Of a stretch of 44,079 nt of DNA, positions 17,271-25,152 are shown one piece after another. Numbering within the stretch: position 1 is the first letter of the stretch; every line of letters starts with the position of its first letter. The notes below the pieces were generated by a model, which saw nothing but the letters and a program-made list of their open reading frames with translations, was not told the origin of the DNA and searched no databases. A program made the translations under genes and the position numbers. Source of the DNA: an uncultured Caulobacteraceae bacterium (GTDB lineage Bacteria; Pseudomonadota; Alphaproteobacteria; Caulobacterales; Caulobacteraceae); contig CAIYVC010000017.1 in NCBI GenBank assembly GCA_903929535.1, positions 1 to 44,079 of the forward strand. Direction: 5' to 3'.

Positions 17271-17765
17271 CTATTTCTTGCCAAACGTCGCGTCGATGCC
17301 GGCCTGGGCGCAGATCTGGTCGACCGACTTGCCGTTCTCGGGCCGTCCGCCGCCGCCGCCCACCGAGCCGATCAGCTTGCCGTCCTTCATCAGCGGGATG
17401 CCGCCATCGACGGGGAAGAGGCCGATGCGGGCGGTGGTCAGCTGACCGATGGGCGTCGAGAGAGCGCCCGCGCGGTCGCCGCTGGGTGCGCCGGTGCGCA
17501 GGGCCGACTCGGCTTTGAACTTGGCGGTGGTGATGCCGATCTCGCTCGATCCCATCGAGGCGAAATAGACGGGCTGGCCGGTGATATCGAGCACCCACAG
17601 GGCGACCGGCCAATGCTTGGCCCGGGCCATGTCCATACAGGTGTCGACGATCTTCTTGGCGCCGTCATAGCCGATGGTCTCCCGCGCCACGGTGATCTGG
17701 GCGCTGGCGGTCGCGCCCGAAGCGGCGAGCGCGAAAAGGGCGACGGCGGCGGTGCGGATCTTCAT
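17271..17765 (-). CDS. Exported GlcG/HbpS-family heme-degrading-fold protein
   Basis: A 164-aa protein with a signal peptide (AAVALFALAASGATASAQ). The mature part matches the GlcG/HbpS fold: CMDMARAKHWPVALWVLDITG, then a central strand region, GIPLMKDGKLIGSVGGGG and a C-terminal DQICAQAG. Members bind heme or small metabolites, or occur next to glycolate/propanediol genes; the ligand here is unknown. A GGGAGGA ribosome site lies 7 nt before the ATG and can pair with an upstream CCTCCC (separate entry). It sits between efp and denD on the minus strand, with 57 nt and 42 nt gaps. Confidence 0.8.
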   Translation of the reverse strand: MKIRTAAVALFALAASGATASAQITVARETIGYDGAKKIVDTCMDMARAKHWPVALWVLDITGQPVYFASMGSSEIGITTAKFKAESALRTGAPSGDRAGALSTPIGQLTTARIGLFPVDGGIPLMKDGKLIGSVGGGGGRPENGKSVDQICAQAGIDATFGKK

Positions 17766-17773
17766 TGGCTATT

Positions 17774-17800
17774 CCTCCCAGAATTTCGTTGGCCGGGAGG
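17774..17800 (-). promoter_or_regulatory. Hairpin that can mask the ribosome site of the GlcG-like gene
   Basis: On the minus strand CCTCCC (17795-17800) can pair perfectly with GGGAGG (17774-17779), leaving a 15-nt loop. The 3' arm is the Shine-Dalgarno for the ATG at 17765. This would lower translation unless opened. Seen in sequence; the regulatory role is inferred. Confidence 0.35.
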
Positions 17801-17822
17801 CTAGCACGAAGGCGCCGCTAAG

Positions 17823-18389
17823 CTAGTCCTTGGCGCGCTCGTAGTAGGAGCCGTCCTCGGTCTGCACGACGATGCGCGTGCCCACGGTGATGTAGGTCGG
17901 CACCATGGTGCGCACGCCGTTGTTCAAGATGGCGGGCTTGTAGGAGCCGGACGCGGTCTGACCCTTGACCACCGGTTCAGTCTCCACGACCTCGAGCGTC
18001 ACGCGGCTGGGCAGTTCCAGCGCGATCGGCACGCCGTCGTGAGTGGACAGGGTCACGGCCATGCCGTCGGCCAGATAGAGGCCAAGCTCGCCGATGATGT
18101 CGTCGCGGGCGGTGACCTGGTCGAAGTCGGCCGGGTTCATGAAGTGGTACTCGTCGCCGTCCTTGTACAGGAAGGTGTATTCGCGCTGGTCGACAATGGC
18201 GCGCTCGACCACCTCGGTGGTGCGGTAGCGCTCGGACACCTTCACCCCGTCGGAGATGCGGCGCATGTTCAGCTGGGTCACCGGCGTGCCCTTGCCGGGG
18301 TGGATGTTCTCGGCGCTGAGGACGACATAGAGCTTGTTGTCCATGTCGACGACGGCGCCCTTGCGCAGCGAGCTGGCCTGAACTTTCAC
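17823..18389 (-). CDS. efp: Elongation factor P
   Basis: A 188-aa EF-P, which helps ribosomes make peptide bonds at proline runs. It starts [19 protein letters not shown]; the modification loop [10 protein letters not shown] presents Lys33, the residue that receives beta-lysine. The remaining OB domains ([36 protein letters not shown]) are complete. The loop Lys fits the EpmA/EpmB pathway encoded divergently next door, rather than the rhamnosyl-Arg or unmodified types. The gap to the epmA start is about 106 nt and probably holds both promoters. Confidence 0.97.
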   Translation of the reverse strand: MKVQASSLRKGAVVDMDNKLYVVLSAENIHPGKGTPVTQLNMRRISDGVKVSERYRTTEVVERAIVDQREYTFLYKDGDEYHFMNPADFDQVTARDDIIGELGLYLADGMAVTLSTHDGVPIALELPSRVTLEVVETEPVVKGQTASGSYKPAILNNGVRTMVPTYITVGTRIVVQTEDGSYYERAKD

Positions 18390-18435
18390 GTGATGGTCCT
18401 CGAAACTCGGCGGACGCTTGGGCCCGCGCTTGATT

Positions 18436-18446
18436 CTGCTAAGCAG
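18436..18446. promoter_or_regulatory. Short palindrome in the efp/epmA divergent region
   Basis: CTGCTAAGCAG is a palindrome with 5-bp arms around one central base, roughly halfway between the divergent starts of efp and epmA. A second small hairpin, GGCGG-ccaaa-CCGCC at 18470-18484, lies just before the epmA GTG. Either could be regulatory; both are short enough to arise by chance. Confidence 0.22.
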
Positions 18447-18495
18447 CTTTGAAGCGCACCTATACGATCGGCGGCCAAACCGCCAGCCAAACCCG

Positions 18496-19569
18496 GTGAT
18501 CCCCGACTTGCCCAGCCCTCCCCCCTCGCCCTGGTGGCGGCCGCAGAACCATCAGGACCGGCGCGGATTCCTGCTTGCGCGAGGGCGCATCCGCTCGGCC
18601 GTGCGGACCTGGTTCGAAGCGCGGGATTTCGTGGAGGTGGAGGCGGCCGCTCTGCAGGTCTCCCCCGGCAACGAGGCCCACCTGCACGCCTTCGCCACCA
18701 CCGCTATTGGGCCCGACGGCAAGGGCGCGTCCCTCTATCTGCACACCTCTCCGGAGTTCGCCTGCAAGAAGCTGCTGGCCGCCGGTGAGACGCGCATCTT
18801 CGATCTGGCCAGGGTGTGGCGGAACCGCGAGCGGGGGCCGCTGCACCATCCGGAATTCACGATGCTGGAGTGGTATCGGGCGGACGAGCCCTACGAGACG
18901 TTGATGGACGACTGCGCCCAGCTGCTGGCCCTGGCGGCGGACGCGGCGGGCGCCGAGACGCTGACCTGGCGGGGGCGGCAGGCCGATCCCTTCGCGGCGC
19001 CCGAGCGCGTGACCCTCGCCGAAGCTTTTGACCGCTTCGCCGGCATCGACCTGCTGGCCACGGTGGGCCTCGACGGTTCGGTCGACCGCGATGGCCTGGC
19101 GGCCTCGGCCAAGGCGGCGGGCATCCGGACAGCCGACGACGACACCTGGTCGGACGTGTTTAGCCGGGTGCTGGTGGAGAAGATCGAGCCCAATCTCGGG
19201 GTCGGACGGCCAACCATCCTTTGCGAATATCCTGTGGCCGAGGCCGCCCTGGCGCGGCCCAAGCCTGGCGATCCGCGGGTGGCCGAGCGGTTCGAGCTCT
19301 ATGCCTGCGGGGTTGAGCTGGCCAACGCCTTCGGCGAACTGACCGACGCGGGCGAACAGCGCCGCCGCTTCGAGGCGGAGATGGCGGAGAAGGCGAGGGT
19401 CTACGGCGAGCGCTATCCCATCGACGAGGACTTCCTGGCGGCCCTGCAGCTGATGCCCGAGGCCAGCGGGGCAGCGATGGGCTTTGACCGGCTGGTGATG
19501 CTGGCGACGGGCGCCCAGCGGATCGGGCAGGTGTTATGGGTCCCCGTGCCCGAGATTGCAGATGAATAA
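18496..19569 (+). CDS. epmA: EF-P lysine ligase (GenX/PoxA/YjeA)
   Basis: A class II lysyl-tRNA synthetase paralog that attaches (R)-beta-lysine to Lys33 of EF-P. 357 aa, with no N-terminal anticodon-binding domain, as expected. Motif 2 is [20 protein letters not shown] and motif 3 is [25 protein letters not shown] lines the active site. Start taken as GTG 18496 because the family starts close to [16 protein letters not shown] and earlier codons look non-coding. The final codons overlap the epmB start by 8 nt, so the two enzymes are translationally coupled. Confidence 0.93.
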   Translation: MIPDLPSPPPSPWWRPQNHQDRRGFLLARGRIRSAVRTWFEARDFVEVEAAALQVSPGNEAHLHAFATTAIGPDGKGASLYLHTSPEFACKKLLAAGETRIFDLARVWRNRERGPLHHPEFTMLEWYRADEPYETLMDDCAQLLALAADAAGAETLTWRGRQADPFAAPERVTLAEAFDRFAGIDLLATVGLDGSVDRDGLAASAKAAGIRTADDDTWSDVFSRVLVEKIEPNLGVGRPTILCEYPVAEAALARPKPGDPRVAERFELYACGVELANAFGELTDAGEQRRRFEAEMAEKARVYGERYPIDEDFLAALQLMPEASGAAMGFDRLVMLATGAQRIGQVLWVPVPEIADE

Positions 19570-20590
19570 GACGCTCCGAACGCCCGCTGCCCTGGCCGAG
19601 GCCGGCCTGATCGACGCCGCCAGCCTGCCCGCCCTGGAGCGTGTCGCGGCGCAGTACGCCGTGGCCATCACCCCGAGCCTCGCCGCCCTGATCGATCCGG
19701 CCGATCCGCGCGACCCCATCGCCCGCCAGTTCGTCCCGCAGGAGGCTGAGCTGGAGCTCGCGCCCGGCGAGGACGGCGACCCCATCGGCGACTTCACCCA
19801 CAGTCCCGTCGAAGGCATCGTCCACCGCTACCCGGACCGGGTGCTGCTGAAGATCACCCACACCTGCGCCACCTACTGCCGCTTCTGCTTTCGGCGCGAG
19901 ATGGTCGGGCCTCAGGGCCTGCAGCCGCTGACGGGCGAAGCGCTGGACGCGGCGTTGGCCTACATCGGTGACCACTCCGAAATCTGGGAAGTGATCCTGA
20001 CCGGCGGCGATCCCCTGGTGCTGTCGCCGCGCCGGGTCGCGGAGGTGATGCAGCGGCTGGCAGCCATCGACCACGTCAAGGTGGTGCGGCTGCACACCCG
20101 CGTGCCCGCTGTCGATCCAGGGACCGTCACTCCCGAGCTGGTGGCGGCGCTGAAGTGCCCGGGCAAGGCGGTCTATGTCGCGCTTCACGCCAACCACCCG
20201 CGTGAGCTGACCCCCGCCGCCCTGGCGGCCTGCGCCCTGATCGTGGATGCGGGCATCCCGATGCTGGCCCAGACGGTGCTGCTGGCCGGGGTCAATGACG
20301 ACCCGGAGGTGCTGGGCGCCCTCATGCGCGCCTTCGTGCAGAACCGGATCAAGCCCTACTACCTGCATCACGGCGACTTCGCGCGCGGCACCGCCCACCT
20401 GCGCACCAGCGTCGAGCAGGGCCAGGCCGTCATGCGGGCCATGCGCGGCCGCTATTCGGGGCTCTGCCAGCCGACCTATGTGCTGGACATTCCGGGCGGC
20501 CATGGAAAGGTCCCGATCGGGCCGTGCTATCTCGCAGACGGAGAGGTCGAGGACCCGAACGGGCTCAGGCGCGCCTATCCGCCGACCTGA
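19562..20590 (+). CDS. epmB: EF-P (R)-beta-lysine synthase, radical SAM 2,3-aminomutase
   Basis: A 342-aa lysine 2,3-aminomutase-like enzyme that makes the (R)-beta-lysine used by EpmA. The iron-sulfur cluster cysteines are Cys102, Cys106 and Cys109 in CATYCRFCF. The PLP-binding Lys is likely in PGGHGKVPIGPCYL near the C-terminus. ILTGGDPL and LHTRVPAVDP are also family marks. The ATG at 19562 is preferred to the TTG at 19556; it lies inside the last codons of epmA. The short, single-chain length fits EpmB rather than fermentative KamA, which is longer. Confidence 0.93.
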   Translation: MNKTLRTPAALAEAGLIDAASLPALERVAAQYAVAITPSLAALIDPADPRDPIARQFVPQEAELELAPGEDGDPIGDFTHSPVEGIVHRYPDRVLLKITHTCATYCRFCFRREMVGPQGLQPLTGEALDAALAYIGDHSEIWEVILTGGDPLVLSPRRVAEVMQRLAAIDHVKVVRLHTRVPAVDPGTVTPELVAALKCPGKAVYVALHANHPRELTPAALAACALIVDAGIPMLAQTVLLAGVNDDPEVLGALMRAFVQNRIKPYYLHHGDFARGTAHLRTSVEQGQAVMRAMRGRYSGLCQPTYVLDIPGGHGKVPIGPCYLADGEVEDPNGLRRAYPPT

Positions 20591-20607
20591 TCTGCAGAGG
20601 AAACGCC

Positions 20608-21561
20608 ATGTCCGTCCGCAAGCTCGTGCTGCTCGTCATCGCCATGATGCTGGCGCCCGTTCTGGCGCAGGCGCAGAGCCCGCAGGCGCGCGATCGCCAG
20701 TCGATCCTGAGCATGACCGGCAACTTCGAGGTCACCTTCGACTTCCGCGAAACCACCGTGCTGCAGGCCGGCTACAAGCCGATCCCCGGCAAGAAGGTCG
20801 GCGGCGAGGAGGTGGTGCGGGCGATCGAGGACTCGCCGGGCAAGGTGGTGCTCCAGCACATGATCGTGGCCATCCTCGACAAGAAGCCGGTGGTCATCAA
20901 GCATTGGCGCCAGGACTGGGTCTATGAGCCCAAGGCGGTGCTGGAATACGCCTCACAGGGCCGCTGGACGCTGAGATCCGTGCCCGAGACTGAGCGTAAA
21001 GGCGCCTGGTCGCAGACGGTGTGGGAAACCGACGACAGCCCCCGCTACGGCGCGGTCGGCCACTGGACCTACGACAACGGCGTCACCCAATGGGTCAGCG
21101 GCGAAACCCGCCGCCCCCTGCCTCGTCGCGACGCGACCCGTCACCCCGTCTACGATCACCTCTACGGGACCAACCGCCACATCCTGACGCCGACCGGCTG
21201 GGTGCAGCAGGAGGACAACGCCAAGGTCGGGGTGAAGGACGGCAAGGACGTCACTTTCGTGCGCGAGACGGTGATCAACAGCTACGACCGCTACGCCGCC
21301 TTCCCGGTGGCCGCCGCCGACGACTACTGGGCCAAGACCGCGCCCTACTGGTCGAAAGTCCGCGACGCCTGGGATCGCGCCATCGTCCGCAACAACGGCG
21401 TGACCGTGGCCGAGGATGTCGAGCTGGGCTCAGTCACCGGCGAACGGCTAATGGACTGGGCCGATGAGATCAACGAGGGCAAGACTCAGACGGCGGAGGC
21501 CTCCGCGCGGGCTGAGGCCCTAATCGCCAAGACCGTTGCTACGGCCTTGGCGTCGCGCTAG
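20608..21561 (+). CDS. Exported DUF6607-like protein
   Basis: A 317-aa protein with a signal peptide (KLVLLVIAMMLAPVLAQAQ). The mature part has NFEVTFDFRETTVLQ, ILDKKPVVIKHWRQDW, WSQTVWETDDSPRYG, a Trp-rich middle and RETVINSYDRYAAFPV, the order of motifs in the DUF6607 family of periplasmic or surface proteins. AGAGG at 20596-20600 is 7 nt before the ATG. It follows epmB by 17 nt and may be in the same message, although no functional link to EF-P is known. Family call by memory of pattern, function unknown. Confidence 0.7.
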   Translation: MSVRKLVLLVIAMMLAPVLAQAQSPQARDRQSILSMTGNFEVTFDFRETTVLQAGYKPIPGKKVGGEEVVRAIEDSPGKVVLQHMIVAILDKKPVVIKHWRQDWVYEPKAVLEYASQGRWTLRSVPETERKGAWSQTVWETDDSPRYGAVGHWTYDNGVTQWVSGETRRPLPRRDATRHPVYDHLYGTNRHILTPTGWVQQEDNAKVGVKDGKDVTFVRETVINSYDRYAAFPVAAADDYWAKTAPYWSKVRDAWDRAIVRNNGVTVAEDVELGSVTGERLMDWADEINEGKTQTAEASARAEALIAKTVATALASR

Positions 21562-21608
21562 CTAGAGGTAATTGCGTCAATTTCGTGATAAACTTTGTCT
21601 AAAGTAAG

Positions 21609-21628
21609 TGTTCATTCCATCGTGAACA
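21609..21628. promoter_or_regulatory. Inverted repeat in an AT-rich leader
   Basis: TGTTCA and TGAACA are perfect arms around an 8-nt spacer. The repeat lies in an unusually AT-rich 145-nt gap upstream of the DUF4142-like gene. Further on, ATTGATC occurs twice (21657-21663 and 21670-21676), the second within the palindrome TTGATCAA. These look like protein-binding or promoter elements; no matching regulator is identified. Confidence 0.35.
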
Positions 21629-21706
21629 ATGAAATCGTTGCTGTTTCGGATCACATATTGATCTCATGGATTGATCAACTGAAGGCCATTGAGGCTGGAG
21701 GTTGGT

Positions 21707-22285
21707 ATGATTGCCCCGACAACTATAAAGCAACGCTACGTTGGATTGGCTTTGCTGTTGGCCCTGACGGGACCTCTTGCGGCCAAGGCTCAGACGCTGC
21801 GTCCGTCGGGCCTGGGCGGCGCCGAGCGTCTCACCGACCGTCAGCTGCAGGCGCGGGAACAGACCGCCAGCCTGTTGCAGACCGCCGCAGCCATCGAATC
21901 CTACCAAGTGCGCTTGGGCAAGCTGGGCCAGATCATGGGCCAAACCTTCGTGGTCAAGCGCCTGGGCGCCAGCCTCGCCAACGATCAGGAACGGCTGGAG
22001 CCGCGGCTACAGGACGCCCTGAACCAGGCCGACCTCGACACCGAACAGCAGGCCCCGGCGGCCGATCCCGTCGCCCTGACCGATCTGATCAAAACGCCCA
22101 ACAGCCGCTTCGACAACGCCTACCTCGATGACCTGATCGCCACCACCCAGCAGAACCTGGCCGACCTGAAGGCCTATCCCGCGGCCGACATGGAGGCGCC
22201 CGTGCGGGACGTCGTGGGCGATCTGGTCGCCAGTCTCGACCACCGCCTGACCCAGGCACAGCAACTGCGAAGCGAGCTGCGCTAG
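21707..22285 (+). CDS. Exported helical protein, DUF4142-like
   Basis: A 192-aa protein with a signal peptide (YVGLALLLALTGPLAAKAQ). The rest is mainly helical, with ASLLQTAAAIESYQVRLGKLG, VVKRLGASLANDQERLE and SRFDNAYLDDLIATTQQNLADL. The FDxAYxD block and the two long helices recall DUF4142 (ferritin-like four-helix proteins of the periplasm), but the match is partial, and the usual His residues are missing. A strong GGAGG at 21697-21701 sits 5 nt before the ATG. It follows an AT-rich region with inverted repeats. Confidence 0.6.
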   Translation: MIAPTTIKQRYVGLALLLALTGPLAAKAQTLRPSGLGGAERLTDRQLQAREQTASLLQTAAAIESYQVRLGKLGQIMGQTFVVKRLGASLANDQERLEPRLQDALNQADLDTEQQAPAADPVALTDLIKTPNSRFDNAYLDDLIATTQQNLADLKAYPAADMEAPVRDVVGDLVASLDHRLTQAQQLRSELR

Positions 22286-22300
22286 TCCAGAATCTACATT

Positions 22301-22319
22301 GCTATTGATAATCATTCTC
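22301..22319. promoter_or_regulatory. Fur box
   Basis: GCTATTGATAATCATTCTC agrees with the classic 19-bp Fur consensus (GATAATGATAATCATTATC) at 16 of 19 positions by eye, including the whole GATAATCATT core. It ends 31 nt before the ATG of the 169-aa gene, where Fur would block transcription when iron is plentiful. The Fur consensus is established knowledge; binding here is inferred. Confidence 0.8.
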
Positions 22320-22350
22320 ATATTATGGTGCGGCATCACAGGAGCCGCCC

Positions 22351-22860
22351 ATGCTGGACCATCCCGCCGCGTCCATCCCCGCCGCAGAAGACCGGGCGCT
22401 GACCCTGCATGACCTCGATCCCGCCGAGCACCTACTGGTGTTCGGCCTGCGCGCCATCGCCGTGGGCCATGGCGACTGCCCCACCCTCGCTCACACCTTC
22501 ACCAGGCGTTGCGGCCCGATGGGGGCGCCCGCTCTGCAGGCCTATTTCACCCTCTTGAAGCTGATCGGCATGTCGAGCCGCCGGCGGCTGCAGGTGCACG
22601 TCCCCGGTTGCGCCTGCGTCAGTGTCGACGAAACCGCGGTGGTCGGGGTTGTGGCCGCGGCGCAGGCGGCGGTGAAGGGCGGCGACGATTCCCTGCTGCG
22701 GATGCGCCTCGGCTTCCTGACCCGCTCGGAAGCCGGCGAGGTCCTGCGCCAGACCGCCCAGGCTTTGGCGCGCGCGCTTTTGGCCGGCGGTGAAGCCTCG
22801 CCCATGCGGATCGAAACCGGCCCGGCGCCCGCCACGGCGCGCCTGATGACGGTTCATTGA
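22351..22860 (+). CDS. Fur-box-controlled cysteine-containing protein of unknown function, 169 aa
   Basis: No signal peptide. It opens with an acidic region, then LLVFGLRAIAVGHGDCPTLAH, a helical centre, and VPGCACVSVDE. Four cysteines (43, 54, 87, 89), with Cys87-Ala-Cys89 as a CxC pair, suggest metal or redox binding. It distantly recalls DUF6628-type proteins, but I am not sure of the family. AGGAG at 22340-22344 lies 6 nt before the ATG and the Fur box is just upstream, so it should be induced by iron starvation. Neither a siderophore nor a TonB-receptor gene is adjacent; the gene stands alone. Confidence 0.65.
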   Translation: MLDHPAASIPAAEDRALTLHDLDPAEHLLVFGLRAIAVGHGDCPTLAHTFTRRCGPMGAPALQAYFTLLKLIGMSSRRRLQVHVPGCACVSVDETAVVGVVAAAQAAVKGGDDSLLRMRLGFLTRSEAGEVLRQTAQALARALLAGGEASPMRIETGPAPATARLMTVH

Positions 22861-22910
22861 TGGGTATTTGATGATCGGTATTGATCTTTGATGATTTTAT
22901 GATGATATGC

Positions 22911-22935
22911 CCTCAGCCGCAGCGAGCGGCTGAGG
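22911..22935 (+). promoter_or_regulatory. Strong hairpin overlapping the ribosome site of the His-rich membrane protein gene
   Basis: CCTCAGCCGC, loop AGCGA, GCGGCTGAGG: a perfect 10-bp stem with a 5-nt loop. The 3' arm ends inside GAGGAGG (22932-22938), the Shine-Dalgarno for the ATG at 22945. No T run follows, so it is not a usual terminator. Upstream (22867-22909) the DNA is AT-rich with TGATGAT repeated several times. Confidence 0.5.
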
Positions 22936-22944
22936 AGGCTTGCG

Positions 22945-23283
22945 ATGAGCAAACTGGGAGTTGAGGTGGGCGACGAGTTCCCCGCCGATGAGGTCCGCAC
23001 CGATACAGACCAGAATGGGGTGGTCCATCACCACCACTATCATTACCGGCGGCGGCCGTTCCGCTTCCTGCGGTTCTTCCTGGTCGTCACTCTGTTCGGC
23101 ATGGTGTTCCGGGCGCTGCACTTCGTGCTGGGCCCCTCGCATTGGCGCGGCGACGACCGCTACGGCGCCAACTACTATGGCTGGAGCCCGATCGAGCAGC
23201 TGATCGGCCTGGGCGTCGGCATCGCCATTGTGAGCGGCGCCCTGTGGTTCATCCGCCGCCGCGACCCTGAAGGCCGGTGCTGA
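22945..23283 (+). CDS. His-rich two-helix membrane protein, 112 aa
   Basis: The acidic N-terminus is followed by the His run HHHHYH at residues 28-33, a basic RRRPFRFLRFF, one hydrophobic helix (FLVVTLFGMVFRALHFVLG), an aromatic loop with ANYYGWSP, and a second helix (LIGLGVGIAIVSGALWF) before a basic tail. The His cluster could bind a metal at the membrane surface; this is inference. It is followed 1 nt later by the ribbon-helix-helix gene, so the two are co-translated. No known family recognised. Confidence 0.6.
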   Translation: MSKLGVEVGDEFPADEVRTDTDQNGVVHHHHYHYRRRPFRFLRFFLVVTLFGMVFRALHFVLGPSHWRGDDRYGANYYGWSPIEQLIGLGVGIAIVSGALWFIRRRDPEGRC

Positions 23284-23284
23284 C

Positions 23285-23548
23285 ATGGTCCGGCGCCCCT
23301 ACCCGCCCTTTCCCGGCGACATCGAGGCGGGCGACCGCGCTACGACCCGCGTGCAGCTCGAGATGCCGCCCCAGGCCATGGTCAGACTGCAGAAGATGAA
23401 GGACCGCACCGAAGCGGCCTCCTACGCCGAAGTCATCCGCAACGCCCTGCGCCTGTTCGAGGCCTTGGTGGACGAGCATGAGAAGGGCTCGGAATTCTCG
23501 CTGAAGCGGGCCAACGGCGACGTCGTCCAGTACAAAATCTTCGTCTGA
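23285..23548 (+). CDS. Ribbon-helix-helix DNA-binding protein, 87 aa
   Basis: Residues ~20-66 read as a ribbon-helix-helix domain: a strand TRVQLEMP, helix one PQAMVRLQKMKDRT, the turn SYAEVIRNALRLFEAL, and an acidic C-terminal extension ending GDVVQYKIFV. Such proteins bind operators as dimers. It starts 1 nt after the His-rich membrane protein stop. Antitoxins share this fold, but no toxin gene is adjacent, so it is more likely a local or stand-alone transcription regulator. Confidence 0.78.
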   Translation: MVRRPYPPFPGDIEAGDRATTRVQLEMPPQAMVRLQKMKDRTEAASYAEVIRNALRLFEALVDEHEKGSEFSLKRANGDVVQYKIFV

Positions 23549-23611
23549 CGATGCTGTGGTCCGTCCTGTGTCCGCCCTCGCCTCGCCTAGAGGCTTCGGC
23601 CGATCCACCAG

Positions 23612-24748
23612 CTAGAGTCTCGGCTGGGCCGCGAACCAGGGCACCAGTCGGCTCAACGCCTCGCGCACCTCAGCCGTCGAAACCGCGAAGCTGAAGCGCA
23701 TGAAATGCCCGCCTTCGACCGGGTCGAAGTCCACACCGGGCGCGGTGGCCACGCCGGTGTCGCGCAGCAGCCGCTCGCAGAAGGCCAGGCTGTCCTGCGT
23801 CAGATGGCCGACGTCGGCCCAGATGTAGAAGGCGCCGTCAGGCGGGGCGATGGTGTCGAGGCCCAGCGCCGGCAGGGCCTCCAGCATCAAGGCGCGGTTG
23901 GCGCGGTAGACCTCGACATGGCCCTCCAGCTCCTCGCCGCAGTCCATCGCCACGAGACCCGCGTGCTGGCTCAGCGAGGGAGCGGTCAAGAACATGTTGC
24001 CCTTGTAGGCCCAGGCCTTACCGACGTGATCGGCGGGCGCCACCAGCCAGCCCAGCCGCCAGGCGACCATGCTGTAGTATTTGGAGAAGCTGTTGACGAT
24101 CAGGGCCTCGGGCTCGAATTGCAGCATGCTGGACGCCGGCTCGCCGTAGCTCAGGCCGTGATAGATTTCGTCCGAGATGATGCGGATGCCGCGCGCGCGG
24201 CAGACCTCGGCGATGGCCGCCATTTCCGCCGCCTCGATGATGGTCCCGGTCGGGTTGGCCGGGCTGGCGATGATCACGCCCCTGGGCGCGGGCTCCAGCG
24301 CTTGCAGCGCCCTGGCGGTCAGCTGGAAGCGTTCGGCGGGACCGCACTCGATCTCCACCGGGACCATGCGCAGGGCCTTCAGGGTGTTGCGGTAGGCGAC
24401 ATAGCCAGGCCGGGCCGTGGCCACCCGGTCGCCCGGCTCGAAACTGGAGGCCAGCGCCAGGACCAGGGCAGGCGAGGCGCCGCAGGTCAGGATCACCCGG
24501 TCCGGATCGACGATCACGCCGTAGCGGTCGGCGTAGTCCTGGGCGATGCGGGCCTTCAGGGCCGGACTTTCCCAATAGCCCATGGCGTCGGTGTCGAGCA
24601 CCCGGTGGGCGGCGGCGATCGCGGCGGCCGGAGCGCCGGTCGAAGGCTGGCCGAATTCCATGTGGATGATTGAGCGGCCCTGCGCCTTCAGCCGGTGGGC
24701 GATATGGCTGATGCCGATGGCCTGGAACGGATCGATGGACGCCGGCAT
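23612..24748 (-). CDS. PLP-dependent aminotransferase, class I/II
   Basis: A 378-aa fold-type I aminotransferase. Visible are the N-terminal MEFGQPSTGAP, GYWESPALKARIA, the PLP-phosphate region TCGASPALVLAL, the cofactor-binding SPANPTGTII and SDEIYHGLSY, the Schiff-base Lys223 in NSFSKYYSMVAWRLGW, and the C-terminal Arg in HFMRFSF that binds the substrate carboxylate. Start taken as ATG 24748 because AAGGA is 6 nt upstream; the TTG at 24766 is worse. It belongs to the aspartate/aromatic aminotransferase branch; the substrate is not decidable. No pathway partner is adjacent. Confidence 0.88.
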   Translation of the reverse strand: MPASIDPFQAIGISHIAHRLKAQGRSIIHMEFGQPSTGAPAAAIAAAHRVLDTDAMGYWESPALKARIAQDYADRYGVIVDPDRVILTCGASPALVLALASSFEPGDRVATARPGYVAYRNTLKALRMVPVEIECGPAERFQLTARALQALEPAPRGVIIASPANPTGTIIEAAEMAAIAEVCRARGIRIISDEIYHGLSYGEPASSMLQFEPEALIVNSFSKYYSMVAWRLGWLVAPADHVGKAWAYKGNMFLTAPSLSQHAGLVAMDCGEELEGHVEVYRANRALMLEALPALGLDTIAPPDGAFYIWADVGHLTQDSLAFCERLLRDTGVATAPGVDFDPVEGGHFMRFSFAVSTAEVREALSRLVPWFAAQPRL

Positions 24749-25118
24749 CGCGGATCCTTGAGACAAGCTGAGGCGCCGTCGTTAGCCACAATCGGCGCCC
24801 CGCGCCATCCCCGCCCGGGCCGTCCGAAAGCAGTAAATTTTTTTCAAGGATGGTTGGGGGGACGCTCCAAACGGCGGCGTCTCCTATACGAAAGCGTGTC
24901 GTCCCCGTCACGTTTTCGGTTCGTGAGAAGGGCTCGTCGGTTTCCGGGGGGATTTCGGCGAGACACTCCGCGAATGCAGCTCAGCCGGCTGCGAGGCGGC
25001 CCGCGCCGCGCCAGTGCGCGGGCCGCCCTCCTTCTTAAAAGGGCGTCCACACCTCGATTTTTTGCTGAGAGCACCTACCTGCTAGACGGGCGGGTGCCCG
25101 CGCGCCTGGCGATTTTCC

Positions 25119-25152
25119 AAAAAAAAGCCCCCGGACCATGACGACCGGGGGC
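25119..25152 (-). terminator. Intrinsic terminator on the minus strand
   Basis: GCCCCCGG (25127-25134) and CCGGGGGC (25145-25152) form a perfect 8-bp stem with a 10-nt loop. On the minus strand the stem is followed directly by eight T (25126 down to 25119), the classic rho-independent form. No minus-strand protein gene ends here: the nearest upstream sequence in that direction is the leader of the divergent yadG gene, so it most likely ends a small RNA or antisense transcript. Confidence 0.75.

Noticed and set aside
23285-23548. Ribbon-helix-helix protein as antitoxin of a toxin-antitoxin pair
   Set aside because: No small toxin gene is adjacent; the partner is a two-helix membrane protein.
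24844-25074. Arg-rich 76-aa minus-strand frame in the intergenic region
   Set aside because: Extreme Arg content and overlap with all four hairpins point to non-coding DNA.
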